Shown here piece after piece: positions 7,907 through 14,175 of a stretch of DNA of 14,614 nt. The notes under the pieces are model-generated. The model was not told where the DNA came from. It worked only from the letters and a program-made list of their open reading frames with translations, and searched no databases. Origin of the DNA: Oscillospiraceae bacterium (lineage in GTDB: Bacteria > Bacillota > Clostridia > Oscillospirales > Oscillospiraceae); NCBI GenBank assembly GCA_016296045.1, contig JAEDKB010000024.1, positions 1-14,614 of the forward strand, written 5' to 3'. A program made the translations under genes and the position numbers. Position 1 is the first letter of the stretch; every line of letters begins with the position of its first letter.

Positions 7907-7943
7907 CCAGCGACTTGGAATCTGTCGGAGCTTTTTTACATTC

Positions 7944-8597
7944 TTATCCTTCCAGATACTCTGCAAGCTCTGCGACGGTTTTAAAATACAGGTCGCAATT
8001 TTCCCGCATAAACGCTTCGATTTGGGGAATATCGTATGCCCAGCCCGCTGCCGCAAATTTGATGCCGCAGGCTTTTGCCATATCGTAACCGGGCTTCAGA
8101 TCATCCACCACCAGAAGCTCCTCGCGTTTCAATCCGGTTTTTAATAAAATCTGCTGCAGCGGATATGGCTTCGGCTTGCGCTGATGCGCCGGATACTCCC
8201 AGCCAAAAACCAGATCCGGCTCCGGCAGCCCGTTTTCCCGGTAGTCGCGCAGGATATTCTTTGCAAACGACTGTGAAACCACGCAGATCAGGCCGCCTGC
8301 CTCTTTATGCTTCCACAAAAGCTCGCGCATACCTTCATAGCACTGCGGCACATGCTGCTGCACATACGCATCCCAGAAGCGGTGCTCCTGCTGCAGCATT
8401 TCATCGTCCATTCCGACCTCATCACGCAGCAGCTCCAGAATCCCGGGGCTGAAGTTTTTAAGAAAGTACTCCTCCAGCGTATAATTGCACTGCGGAAAAT
8501 AAAGCTTCAAAAACGCCTGAAAACACGGAAAATGCACGGTAGCAGTGCTGTTCACGACGGTATCGTCATGGTCAAGCACCAAGCACGGAACTCTCAT
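7944..8597 (-). CDS. HAD-superfamily phosphohydrolase
   Basis: A 217-residue haloacid-dehalogenase-type enzyme, expected to be a cytosolic Mg2+-dependent phosphatase of a small phosphorylated metabolite. Motif I is DHDDT (9-13), giving nucleophile Asp9 and acid/base Asp11. A helical cap (about 20-90) follows. Motif II serine lies in ICVVSQS, motif III lysine in QRKPKPYPL, and motif IV is LLVVDDLKPGYDMAKACG with the acidic pair. The order and spacing are those of phosphoglycolate phosphatase/beta-phosphoglucomutase-like members, but the substrate cannot be assigned. I use the ATG at 8597, with GGGAGG 6 nt upstream; an in-frame TTG at 8627 would start inside the upstream terminator. The ADA gene precedes it on the same strand, separated by a terminator hairpin only 29 bp from this start. 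I find no promoter in that space. Confidence 0.85.
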   Translation of the reverse strand: MRVPCLVLDHDDTVVNSTATVHFPCFQAFLKLYFPQCNYTLEEYFLKNFSPGILELLRDEVGMDDEMLQQEHRFWDAYVQQHVPQCYEGMRELLWKHKEAGGLICVVSQSFAKNILRDYRENGLPEPDLVFGWEYPAHQRKPKPYPLQQILLKTGLKREELLVVDDLKPGYDMAKACGIKFAAAGWAYDIPQIEAFMRENCDLYFKTVAELAEYLEG

Positions 8598-8616
8598 TAA
8601 AAACCTCCCGATACAT

Positions 8617-8660
8617 TTAAAAAGCAACTCCCCACAGCCGCTAAAGCAGCCGTGGGAGTT
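8617..8660 (-). terminator. Terminator (or attenuator) after adenosine deaminase
   Basis: On the minus strand an imperfect stem pairs AACTCCCACGGC (from 8660) with GGCTGTGGGGAGTT (ending 8626) around a short loop. It is followed by GCTTTTT. It is correctly placed, 18 bp after the ADA stop. It is also only 29 bp from the HAD start, so partial read-through would feed that gene. Confidence 0.7.
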
Positions 8661-8677
8661 TCAATCATAACCGATTT

Positions 8678-9646
8678 TTACAGTTTTTTCAGCAGCTCCG
8701 CCTTTTCCGCATCGGAAATGAACGCGCCGCGGATCGCATTTTCATCCATTTTGCGGAACTGTGCATCGGTAAAGCCCATAGAATCCGCAATCACCTGGTG
8801 TTCACGCAAAAGCGATGTGTTGGAGCAAGCCATATTGTCCGTATTTACCGTAACGGCAATGCCGCGATCAAAGAACGGCCGGATGGGATGATCCTTCGCA
8901 TCAAGAACCACCTTTGTCTGCAAATTGCTGACCACGCAGGCTTCCACCGTCGTCTGTGTTTTTGCGAGCAGCTCCATCACCTTTTCGCTCTTGATTGCAC
9001 CGCAGCCATGGCCGACACGTCTGGCGCCAAGCTCTACGGACTTTCGCACATTTTCGGGGTCGCCGCATTCGCCTGCATGAAGCGTGAACGGAACCTGTTC
9101 ACGGTACAAGCCCTCAAACAGCGGTGCATAGGTTTCCAGCGGAAGCGAACCCTCCGCGCCGGCAAGGTCTGCGCCGCATACGCCGTTGCCGATATATTCT
9201 TTTGCCAGTCTGACCGTTTCTTCGTTCTTTTCGCCGCCGATCATGGAGCAAAGCAGAACTCCCGCACAAATCGACGGATAATCCTCCTGCGCCTGACGAA
9301 CGCCGCGTACCACACTCCGCAGCACCGTTTCCTGCGTCAGCCCCTTACGGGTGTGAAGCTGCGGCGCAAAGCGGATCTCCGTATATATCAGTCCCTGCTT
9401 CGCAAGCCGCTCAACCAAATCGTAAGCCGCACGCTCCAGCGCATACTCCGTCTGCAAAACGACGGTAGGTAATTCAAAACGCTTCAGATAGTCTACAAGA
9501 CTTGTACAATTATCCGGCACCTGAATGCTGTCACGAATCTGTTCCGCCGTCAGCGTTAATCCCTCACGTGCGGCAAGCTCGGCAACAACTTCCTCGGACA
9601 GTGAGCCGTCCAAATGCAGATGCAGATCAACTTTTCCCTGATACAT
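8678..9646 (-). CDS. add: Adenosine deaminase
   Basis: This zinc enzyme converts (deoxy)adenosine to (deoxy)inosine in purine salvage. The 322-residue chain has the full amidohydrolase set. HLH in KVDLHLHLDGSL (His9, His11 to zinc) is followed by RFAPQLHTRKGL (92-103), GADLAGAEGS (158-167), FTLHAGE (His190 zinc ligand, Glu193 catalytic), RVGHG (His213) and NTDN (Asp270 zinc ligand). The residue after Asp270 is Asn271, where mammalian and E. coli enzymes have a second Asp that contacts the purine. As far as I recall, Asn is common in Gram-positive members. The ATG at 9646 has AGGAAGG 7 nt upstream. The gene has its own extended -10 promoter and a 5' UTR inverted repeat, and ends in a terminator before the HAD gene. 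A related adenine/6-aminopurine-type deaminase cannot be wholly excluded. Confidence 0.92.
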   Translation of the reverse strand: MYQGKVDLHLHLDGSLSEEVVAELAAREGLTLTAEQIRDSIQVPDNCTSLVDYLKRFELPTVVLQTEYALERAAYDLVERLAKQGLIYTEIRFAPQLHTRKGLTQETVLRSVVRGVRQAQEDYPSICAGVLLCSMIGGEKNEETVRLAKEYIGNGVCGADLAGAEGSLPLETYAPLFEGLYREQVPFTLHAGECGDPENVRKSVELGARRVGHGCGAIKSEKVMELLAKTQTTVEACVVSNLQTKVVLDAKDHPIRPFFDRGIAVTVNTDNMACSNTSLLREHQVIADSMGFTDAQFRKMDENAIRGAFISDAEKAELLKKL

Positions 9647-9660
9647 AATATGTCCTTCCT

Positions 9661-9680
9661 GTCAAATCGCAAAATTTGAC
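9661..9680. promoter_or_regulatory. Inverted repeat in the ada leader (operator or RNA hairpin)
   Basis: A perfect 7-bp inverted repeat, GTCAAAT (9661-9667) and ATTTGAC (9674-9680), is separated by 6 nt. It starts a few bases after the predicted ada transcription start and ends beside the AGGAAGG ribosome site. It could be a repressor site or a hairpin influencing ribosome access. No regulator gene is adjacent. Confidence 0.45.
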
Positions 9681-9689
9681 ATTTTTTCT

Positions 9690-9718
9690 ATCATATCACA
9701 AAACAAACCGTTTCGCAA
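9690..9718 (-). promoter_or_regulatory. Promoter of ada
   Basis: On the minus strand: -35 TTGCGA (9713-9718, 4/6), 17-bp spacer ending in TGA, -10 TATGAT (9690-9695, 5/6), so an extended -10 promoter. The start is expected near 9683. Confidence 0.65.
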
Positions 9719-9748
9719 TCACAACAAAAATTTTTTTGACTTACAAAA

Positions 9749-9775
9749 GCAGCCTTCGGGAAAACCGAAGGCTGT
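9749..9775. repeat. Left terminal inverted repeat/hairpin of the intergenic element; possible minus-strand terminator
   Basis: A 10-bp stem, CAGCCTTCGG (9750-9759) with CCGAAGGCTG (9765-9774), has a GAAAA loop. On the minus strand it is followed by CTTTTG, so it could terminate transcripts coming from the DHHW gene before they reach the ada promoter. Confidence 0.65.
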
Positions 9776-9807
9776 CAGCGTGTCAAAAACCCTTTTCGGC
9801 ACGCTGA
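9775..9807. repeat. Extra hairpin in the left half of the intergenic element
   Basis: TCAGCGTG (9775-9782) pairs perfectly with CACGCTGA (9800-9807), 8 bp, with a 17-nt loop. It interrupts the symmetry between the two ends of the element, as if inserted between the terminal repeat and the ACTGCCGA block. Confidence 0.55.
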
Positions 9808-9929
9808 GAGACTGCCGAGAAAGGCTCAAAGACAAGCAACTCACACGCGTCGGCGTACAGAGGTACGGTAGCGTGTGAGTTGCGCAGTAAGTCAAAATGT
9901 TTGCGCAGCAAGCGTTTTTCGGCAGTTTC
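9808..9929. repeat. Long imperfect stem enclosing the central hairpin
   Basis: Bases 9808-9822 pair with 9915-9929 over 15 positions, including two G-U pairs; the core is ACTGCCGA with TCGGCAGT. After one mismatch, a further 3 bp follow (9824-9826 with 9911-9913). The central hairpin 9836-9883 lies inside. The same ACTGCCGA can instead pair with TCGGCAGT at 10020-10027. Confidence 0.55.
9836..9883. repeat. Central hairpin: 13-bp perfect stem, internal loop, 5-bp apical stem
   Basis: GCAACTCACACGC (9836-9848) pairs without mismatch with GCGTGTGAGTTGC (9871-9883). Inside, after an asymmetric internal loop (5 and 3 nt), CGTAC (9854-9858) pairs with GTACG (9863-9867) around AGAG. This two-tier hairpin looks like a folded RNA rather than a simple terminator, since no U tract follows on either strand. 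Confidence 0.7.
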
Positions 9930-10005
9930 GTGTTTGAAAAGTCCTCATCATCCGAAAAGCCGCAACCAATGCATGATACAAAAATGATTTATTTCACATT
10001 TTGAC
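9887..10005. repeat. Segment able to pair with either of two distant partners
   Basis: GTAAGTCAAAA (9887-9897) is complementary over 11 bp to 9734-9744. The overlapping GTCAAAATGT (9891-9900) is complementary over 10 bp to 9996-10005. The two pairings share seven bases (9891-9897) and exclude each other. About 100 bp between these arms (9901-9995) holds no gene. Confidence 0.45.
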
Positions 10006-10030
10006 GGTTTGGGACTTTATCGGCAGTCTG

Positions 10031-10057
10031 GCAGCCTTCGGTTTTTCCGAAGGCTGC
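10031..10057. repeat. Right terminal inverted repeat/hairpin of the intergenic element
   Basis: A perfect 11-bp stem (GCAGCCTTCGG with CCGAAGGCTGC) has a T5 loop. It ends 5 bp from the DHHW stop codon. No U run follows on either strand, so it is not a standard terminator despite its position. Confidence 0.65.
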
Positions 10058-10062
10058 AAAAA

Positions 10063-11475
10063 TCACTTGTAGAGTTTCTCCATATAATCGAGGAAATCGC
10101 CGCTGCCGGTGGAATTGATGTTGTTCAGCACGATCACATCGTTAATGCTCTTGCTCCTGACCAGCGCGGAAATGGAGCTGTCGGAAATTCCCGCATAAGA
10201 GCAGTAGTTATCATAGCTGCGGTAATCGATCCAGTAGATATGCTCGTAATGATCGATCAGGAACGGGATAAACGCATTTGCAAACGAATCCTTGACCACA
10301 AGAACTGCGGAGCCGTCCTTAATTGTCTTATTATGAACATAGTTATACGGCTGGTCGCTGCCGGCAAAGCACGAGTACAGCTCACTTTTCTCATATGCGG
10401 AAACATCATTGACAATCGGCCACTGGTATTCGGTATATGTGCCGTCACCGTTTGCCATCTGCATTGTCATCAAATTCGTCCCGTTGGGGATAAACGCCGT
10501 GAGCGTGTCCGGATTTTGTGCAAGTGCCGGACTTTGATTGCTGCTGTAATAGAAGGTTCCCAAAAAATCCGGAAATTCATAGGTTTCAAACTCGTTCAGC
10601 TCATGGGGTACAAGCCCTTTGACGCTGCAAAATTCGCGATAGGCATAGTAGGCACCCAGCGCCGTCCAGTGATGATCGGTATGGAAATAGATATACTCAT
10701 CATTGTGACGCTTTAGCGTATGGTAGACCGGAACGGTCTTGACATCCGGGCTCATTTGTGCATACATCCATTCCATTGCCTCGTTTTCATCGCTGCATCC
10801 GATTCCCTCACGAACCTCGTCAGAAAGCATAATGCCTGTTGAAATCGGAGCGATCAGGCTGTAGACATTGGCCGTGCCCTTGCATTGCTCCGCAAGGTTA
10901 TTGACCAGCAGGCAGTATTTTGCGCTGGTGCTCTGCGTGAAATAGTATACACCGTAGCCGCAGTTCTCGGTAATGTAGACCGTACCGGCAGTTTCCGCCG
11001 GTGTCACGGCATCGCCTTTGCCCTCCACGCCGTCATCCTCTGGCTCTGTCGGCACGGTTGTCTCTTCTGTCTGTGCTGCCATTGCTTCCAGATCAACGGT
11101 ACCCTCCGGAATCTCGTCGGCAACCTGTGCGCTTCCGCCCACCAGCTGTTCCGAGCGGATTCCATACAGATTTTCCATATCACTGTCCATCGAGATCAGC
11201 ATTTCACGCAGCGGATAGGTGTCCGCATACCATGTGTCGATCTCGGAAAACCATGATCCGTCCCAGAAGCCGCTCCACGTCAGCGCAGGGAATTTCGTCA
11301 GCTCCCGTTTTTCCACCGTGGAAACGGACGGACGGGCAAACCACAATAGTCCGATAAAAGACATGACAAACAGAAAGCCGAAAAACAGGATGCTCTTCAG
11401 ACTCATAATCTTGTTTCTGAAACGTCTTTGTTCTCTTTCGGCACGCTGTTGTCTTGTAATTCGTTGTTGTTCCAT
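10063..11475 (-). CDS. DHHW-family (AlgX/AlgJ-like) exported protein, partner of MBOAT acyltransferase
   Basis: A 470-residue membrane-anchored extracytoplasmic protein. A basic N-terminus (REQRRFRNK) precedes one transmembrane segment (about 27-46), with the rest outside. The family motif FHTDHHWTALGAYYAY (264-279) contains the Asp-His-His-Trp signature. A KDSFAN motif (395-400) supplies the likely SGNH-type catalytic Ser397. Residues about 115-165 form an acidic, Thr/Glu/Pro-rich linker (for example TEETTVPTEPEDDG) that looks disordered. Such proteins work with an MBOAT channel-type acyltransferase, taking an acyl group presented across the membrane and transferring it to a glycan. Here the MBOAT gene is directly upstream, 66 bp away, on the same strand. 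The ATG at 11475 has AGGGGG 4 nt upstream. Acetylation is likely but the polymer is not identifiable. The stop lies 5 bp from the palindromic element at 9749-10057. Confidence 0.88.
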   Translation of the reverse strand: MEQQRITRQQRAEREQRRFRNKIMSLKSILFFGFLFVMSFIGLLWFARPSVSTVEKRELTKFPALTWSGFWDGSWFSEIDTWYADTYPLREMLISMDSDMENLYGIRSEQLVGGSAQVADEIPEGTVDLEAMAAQTEETTVPTEPEDDGVEGKGDAVTPAETAGTVYITENCGYGVYYFTQSTSAKYCLLVNNLAEQCKGTANVYSLIAPISTGIMLSDEVREGIGCSDENEAMEWMYAQMSPDVKTVPVYHTLKRHNDEYIYFHTDHHWTALGAYYAYREFCSVKGLVPHELNEFETYEFPDFLGTFYYSSNQSPALAQNPDTLTAFIPNGTNLMTMQMANGDGTYTEYQWPIVNDVSAYEKSELYSCFAGSDQPYNYVHNKTIKDGSAVLVVKDSFANAFIPFLIDHYEHIYWIDYRSYDNYCSYAGISDSSISALVRSKSINDVIVLNNINSTGSGDFLDYMEKLYK

Positions 11476-11541
11476 AGCTCCCCCTATCAGCCGAGAGTTT
11501 TACCCACTCGTTTCTCTCAGCAGTCCTTTTCGGTGCTTTTT

Positions 11542-12975
11542 TCAGAACTGGAAATACAGGAAGGGATTGTAGCTGTTGCCCGCAAGCGCCATCATGGAAA
11601 GAACCATGAGCAGCAGCGGACAAGCGACCTCCCATACACCCTGTATGTACATCCACGGCTTGCTGCGCTTGCCGAGGTTTTTCAGCATATTCCCCAGCAT
11701 CTTGCCCAGCGGCGTCACCGCAACGCAGCAGAAAATCAGGAAGAATACGTTGTTCTTGAACAGCAGCCCGACAGAATGATCGAAAAATCCGTTGCCGTTC
11801 AAGCCGAACATCCCTTTGAACGCGGTGCCGAGGAGCGAAAGGTTGTCAAACTTGAAAAGAACCCAGCCGAAATAGATAATCAGCAAAACAAGGAAATGCC
11901 GCAAAACGGTATTCCAATGCTCCAAGCGGTCTTTCAAAACATGCTTTTCCAGCACGAGAAATACAAAGAAATACAGTCCCCAGAAGATATAGTTCCAGCT
12001 TGCGCCATGCCACATACCCGTCAGCGCCCAGACAACGAACATATTAAAAATCTGGCGGCTCTTGCTGCAGCGATTCCCTCCCAGCGGAATGTAAACATAA
12101 TCGCGGAAGAAGGAGCTCAGCGAAATATGCCATCTGCGCCAGAAATCCGTAATGGAATTGGCCACATACGGATAATCAAAGTTTTCTTTATAGTGGAAGC
12201 CGCACATCAGACCCATGCCGATTGCCATATCGGAATAGGCAGAAAAATCGAGGTAGATCTGCAGCATATAGGCAAACACGCCGAGCCACATTCCAAGCAC
12301 CGGAACCGAGCTGAGCGTTTCTGCCGAATTGGCAAGCAGGCTGTCGGCAACCGCAGCGCAGCCGTTTGCAAGCACCGCCTTTTTTGCAAGTCCGACTGCA
12401 AAACGGGTAATGCCGTTGCTCATTTCGGTTCGCTTGACCTGACGGTGCAGAATATCATGGTTCACGTCCCGATAGCGGACAATCGGGCCGGCAATACACT
12501 GATGGAACAATCCGGCATACAGCAGCAGTAGCCAGTATTTCTCCTGCGCCTCCGCATCGCCGCGGTAGACATCGACCACATAAGAAATCAACTGGAAAGA
12601 GTAGAAAGAAATGCCGATCGGCAGCGCGATCTCCGGAACGACCTTTGGAAAGCCGGTCAGAAGCTGGATGTTCTTCAGGAAGAAGCCGGTATATTTGAAA
12701 ACGCCCAACGTTACCAGCACCAGCGTCACGCCGATAATCATTGCCAGCTTTTTGCGCCGTTTGTTTTTCGAGGAAGCGATGATTTTTGCCGAAGCCCAGC
12801 AGATAAATGTCATGCCCAGCAGCAAAACGACGTAACGGACTCCACCCCATGCGTAAAACACCATGGAAAACGCCAGCATTACAATATTTTTCTTTTTAAT
12901 ATCCGGCATCAGCGCCTGAACCGCAATGTTCGCCGCAAAAAACAGGAAGACGAACAGCAGGCTGGAGAATACCAA
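11542..12975 (-). CDS. MBOAT-family membrane O-acyltransferase (AlgI/DltB-like)
   Basis: A polytopic membrane enzyme of about 477 residues with roughly 10-12 hydrophobic segments. It has the MBOAT landmarks: LPIGISFYSFQLISYVVDVYRG (from about 118), a DFSAYSDMAIG segment (243-253), the cytoplasmic re-entrant DFWRRWHISLSSFFRDYVYIPLGG (277-300) and GMWHGASWNYIFWG (320-333) with the catalytic His323. AlgI-type members move acetyl groups from a cytosolic donor to a periplasmic or extracellular acceptor; the DHHW gene just downstream is the expected partner. I prefer the TTG start at 12975, which gives MVFSSLLFVFLF. It matches the usual family N-terminus and has AAAGG 10 nt and GAGG 3 nt upstream. 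A GTG at 12984 would add three residues but has AAGG crowded against it. A strong promoter lies 44 bp upstream. Confidence 0.92.
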   Translation of the reverse strand: MVFSSLLFVFLFFAANIAVQALMPDIKKKNIVMLAFSMVFYAWGGVRYVVLLLGMTFICWASAKIIASSKNKRRKKLAMIIGVTLVLVTLGVFKYTGFFLKNIQLLTGFPKVVPEIALPIGISFYSFQLISYVVDVYRGDAEAQEKYWLLLLYAGLFHQCIAGPIVRYRDVNHDILHRQVKRTEMSNGITRFAVGLAKKAVLANGCAAVADSLLANSAETLSSVPVLGMWLGVFAYMLQIYLDFSAYSDMAIGMGLMCGFHYKENFDYPYVANSITDFWRRWHISLSSFFRDYVYIPLGGNRCSKSRQIFNMFVVWALTGMWHGASWNYIFWGLYFFVFLVLEKHVLKDRLEHWNTVLRHFLVLLIIYFGWVLFKFDNLSLLGTAFKGMFGLNGNGFFDHSVGLLFKNNVFFLIFCCVAVTPLGKMLGNMLKNLGKRSKPWMYIQGVWEVACPLLLMVLSMMALAGNSYNPFLYFQF

Positions 12976-13018
12976 GTGCCTCACACCTTTCTTATCAACG
13001 TTTGAAAATTCCGAGACA

Positions 13019-13047
13019 ATTATATCGAATAACGCAGCAAATTACAA
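13019..13047 (-). promoter_or_regulatory. Promoter of the MBOAT-DHHW operon
   Basis: On the minus strand: -35 TTGTAA (13042-13047, 4/6), 17-bp spacer, perfect TATAAT (13019-13024). It lies between the nadE terminator and the MBOAT start, so the operon is transcribed independently of nadE. Confidence 0.75.
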
Positions 13048-13091
13048 TATGAAATTCCCTTTTTTGCATAAAACTACTCCTTCCGCAGTGC

Positions 13092-13127
13092 AAAACGGGA
13101 CTGCCTGATATCGGCAGTCCCGTTTTT
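13092..13127. terminator. Terminator downstream of nadE (bidirectional form)
   Basis: A perfect 14-bp stem (13092-13105 with 13113-13126, AAAACGGGACTGCC arm) has a 7-nt loop. The terminal A/T pairs give a U run at the end of the hairpin on both strands. It starts 5 bp after the nadE stop on the minus strand. Confidence 0.85.
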
Positions 13128-13131
13128 ACGT

Positions 13132-13857
13132 TCACATTTCCGGTTTGAAGGAGGGCATCAACTGCAGCTTAAACAAATTGCGGCGGTGCAGCATATCAAT
13201 CCGTTCCTTTTTCTTCAAATCTTCTATTTCTCCCGTGCGAATATAGCGATCCAGCTCCGCATAGGTAAAACCGAGGTTTTCCTCGTCCGTTTTTCCGCAC
13301 AGTCCGTCGATCGGCACTTTATCCACCAGCACATCCGGCAGCTTCAGCAGACGGCCGATCTGCTTGACCTCCTGCACCGTCAGGTTGGAGCAGGGGCTGA
13401 AATCACCCGCGGCATCTCCGTAGCGGGTAGAATAGCCGACCCAGTCCTCCGAAAGATTGCAGGTATTTGCCACACGTCCGTTATGGCTCTGTCCGACTGC
13501 ATAAAGCGTTGCCATTCGGATACGAGGCGGAATATTCGTCCTCGTCTGCGCTGTCGGCTCAAAGCCGAGGCTGTTTACAAGCCCGTCCACCGCATCTTTG
13601 ATGTTAATGACAAAATGGCGGATTCCCAGGTGCTCCACCAGCAGCTTTGCCATATCAATATCATGCTGGACACCGTTCGGCATTAAAACACCGATTACTC
13701 GTTCTCTCCCCAGCGCCTCAACGCAGAGCGCAGCCACAACGGAACTGTCCTTGCCGCCGGAGATGCCGACAATCGCATTGCAGCCCGGTCCGTTTTCTTC
13801 AAAAAACTTTCGGATCCATTGCACGCATTGGTTTTTCACTTTTTCTGCATCAAACAT
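13132..13857 (-). CDS. nadE: NH3-dependent NAD+ synthetase
   Basis: This enzyme adenylates nicotinic acid adenine dinucleotide and amidates it with ammonia, the last step of NAD+ synthesis. The 241-residue chain has the PP-loop GISGGKDSS (31-39), a VLMPNGVQHDID stretch (57-68), RTNIPPRIRMATLYAVGQ (106-123), the NLSEDWVGYSTRYGDAAGD region (133-151) and PIDGLCGKTDEENLGFTY (182-199) that contacts the dinucleotide. It lacks the N-terminal nitrilase domain of glutamine-dependent synthetases, so ammonia is the expected nitrogen donor. Its length is at the short end for the family. The ATG at 13857 has only a modest ribosome site (AGGGTGA). A TATACT lies about 40 bp upstream but no convincing -35 accompanies it. 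It is a single gene with its own terminator. Confidence 0.94.
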   Translation of the reverse strand: MFDAEKVKNQCVQWIRKFFEENGPGCNAIVGISGGKDSSVVAALCVEALGRERVIGVLMPNGVQHDIDMAKLLVEHLGIRHFVINIKDAVDGLVNSLGFEPTAQTRTNIPPRIRMATLYAVGQSHNGRVANTCNLSEDWVGYSTRYGDAAGDFSPCSNLTVQEVKQIGRLLKLPDVLVDKVPIDGLCGKTDEENLGFTYAELDRYIRTGEIEDLKKKERIDMLHRRNLFKLQLMPSFKPEM

Positions 13858-14175
13858 TTTCAGTCACCCTGTTGATCCAATGTAATAAGTATATTGATTT
13901 TACCAACAAAGAGCGGTTTCGTCAATACATTTCGTTTTGTATTCTCGGTGTAATTGCAGCAGCGAGGTCTGCTTCCGCCGCCGCTCGCCGGGAGCTGTCC
14001 TGAGGGTGCTTATCGTGCGGCATCTCCCCTCCGCCTTCTGATCTGATAGACAAATTTCAATCGGCTTTATAGTGCTTCGCACCATTTAAAAATCTTCCAA
14101 TCTCCATCAAACCAGATCAACAAAACCGCATTTCTTTATCTATAACATACATTTTCACCAACACATACAAAACCG
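13858..14175. other. Gene-free stretch between nadE and the acetyltransferase
   Basis: I see no supportable gene. The nadE leader occupies roughly 13858-13910. A GC-rich patch (about 13955-14035) is followed by AT-rich sequence running into the acetyltransferase gene. The only structure noted is a small GTGC-TTC-GCAC hairpin (14072-14082). The compositional step could mark the junction of an acquired segment; no inverted ends, integrase or tRNA attachment site is visible. A 61-codon minus frame at 13900-14085 has no ribosome site or recognisable motif. Confidence 0.4.

Larger units (their letters stand above)
9749..10057. repeat. 309-bp palindrome-rich element bounded by 27-bp inverted repeats (MITE-like or structured RNA)
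   Basis: This non-coding element fills most of the 400-bp gap between the DHHW stop and ada. Its ends, 9749-9775 and 10031-10057, match in inverted orientation at 25 of 27 positions, and each end is itself a hairpin. Just inside, a 15-nt inverted pair recurs (9809-9823 with 10015-10029, 14/15, core ACTGCCGA). The left side has an extra hairpin (9775-9807) absent on the right. Short A runs flank both ends (9745-9748 and 10058-10062), which may be a target duplication or chance. It carries no gene I can support. The whole may be a non-autonomous mobile element, a transcribed structured 3' UTR of the DHHW gene, or both. I know of no named family that I can assign. Confidence 0.65.

Noticed and set aside
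5600..9646. A single nucleoside-salvage operon from ada to the PfkB kinase
   Set aside because: Terminator-like hairpins and separate promoters break the run at the ATPase and kinase genes; only ada-HAD may be partly cotranscribed.
9749..10057. CRISPR array reading of the repeated CAGCCTTCGG hairpins
   Set aside because: There are only two copies, in inverted orientation, with no regular spacers and no cas genes.
10009..10716. 235-codon plus-strand frame opposite the DHHW gene
   Set aside because: It starts inside the palindromic element without a ribosome site and is antisense to the DHHW coding region.
11428..12531. 367-codon open plus-strand frame opposite MBOAT
   Set aside because: Low-complexity shadow translation; the minus strand encodes an unmistakable MBOAT protein.
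13880..13910. Promoter for nadE (TATACT on the minus strand)
   Set aside because: No -35 hexamer at acceptable spacing and no extended -10, so too weak to list as a feature.
13900..14085. 61-codon minus-strand frame between nadE and the acetyltransferase
   Set aside because: No Shine-Dalgarno, no domain and basic low-complexity composition, so not supportable as a gene.
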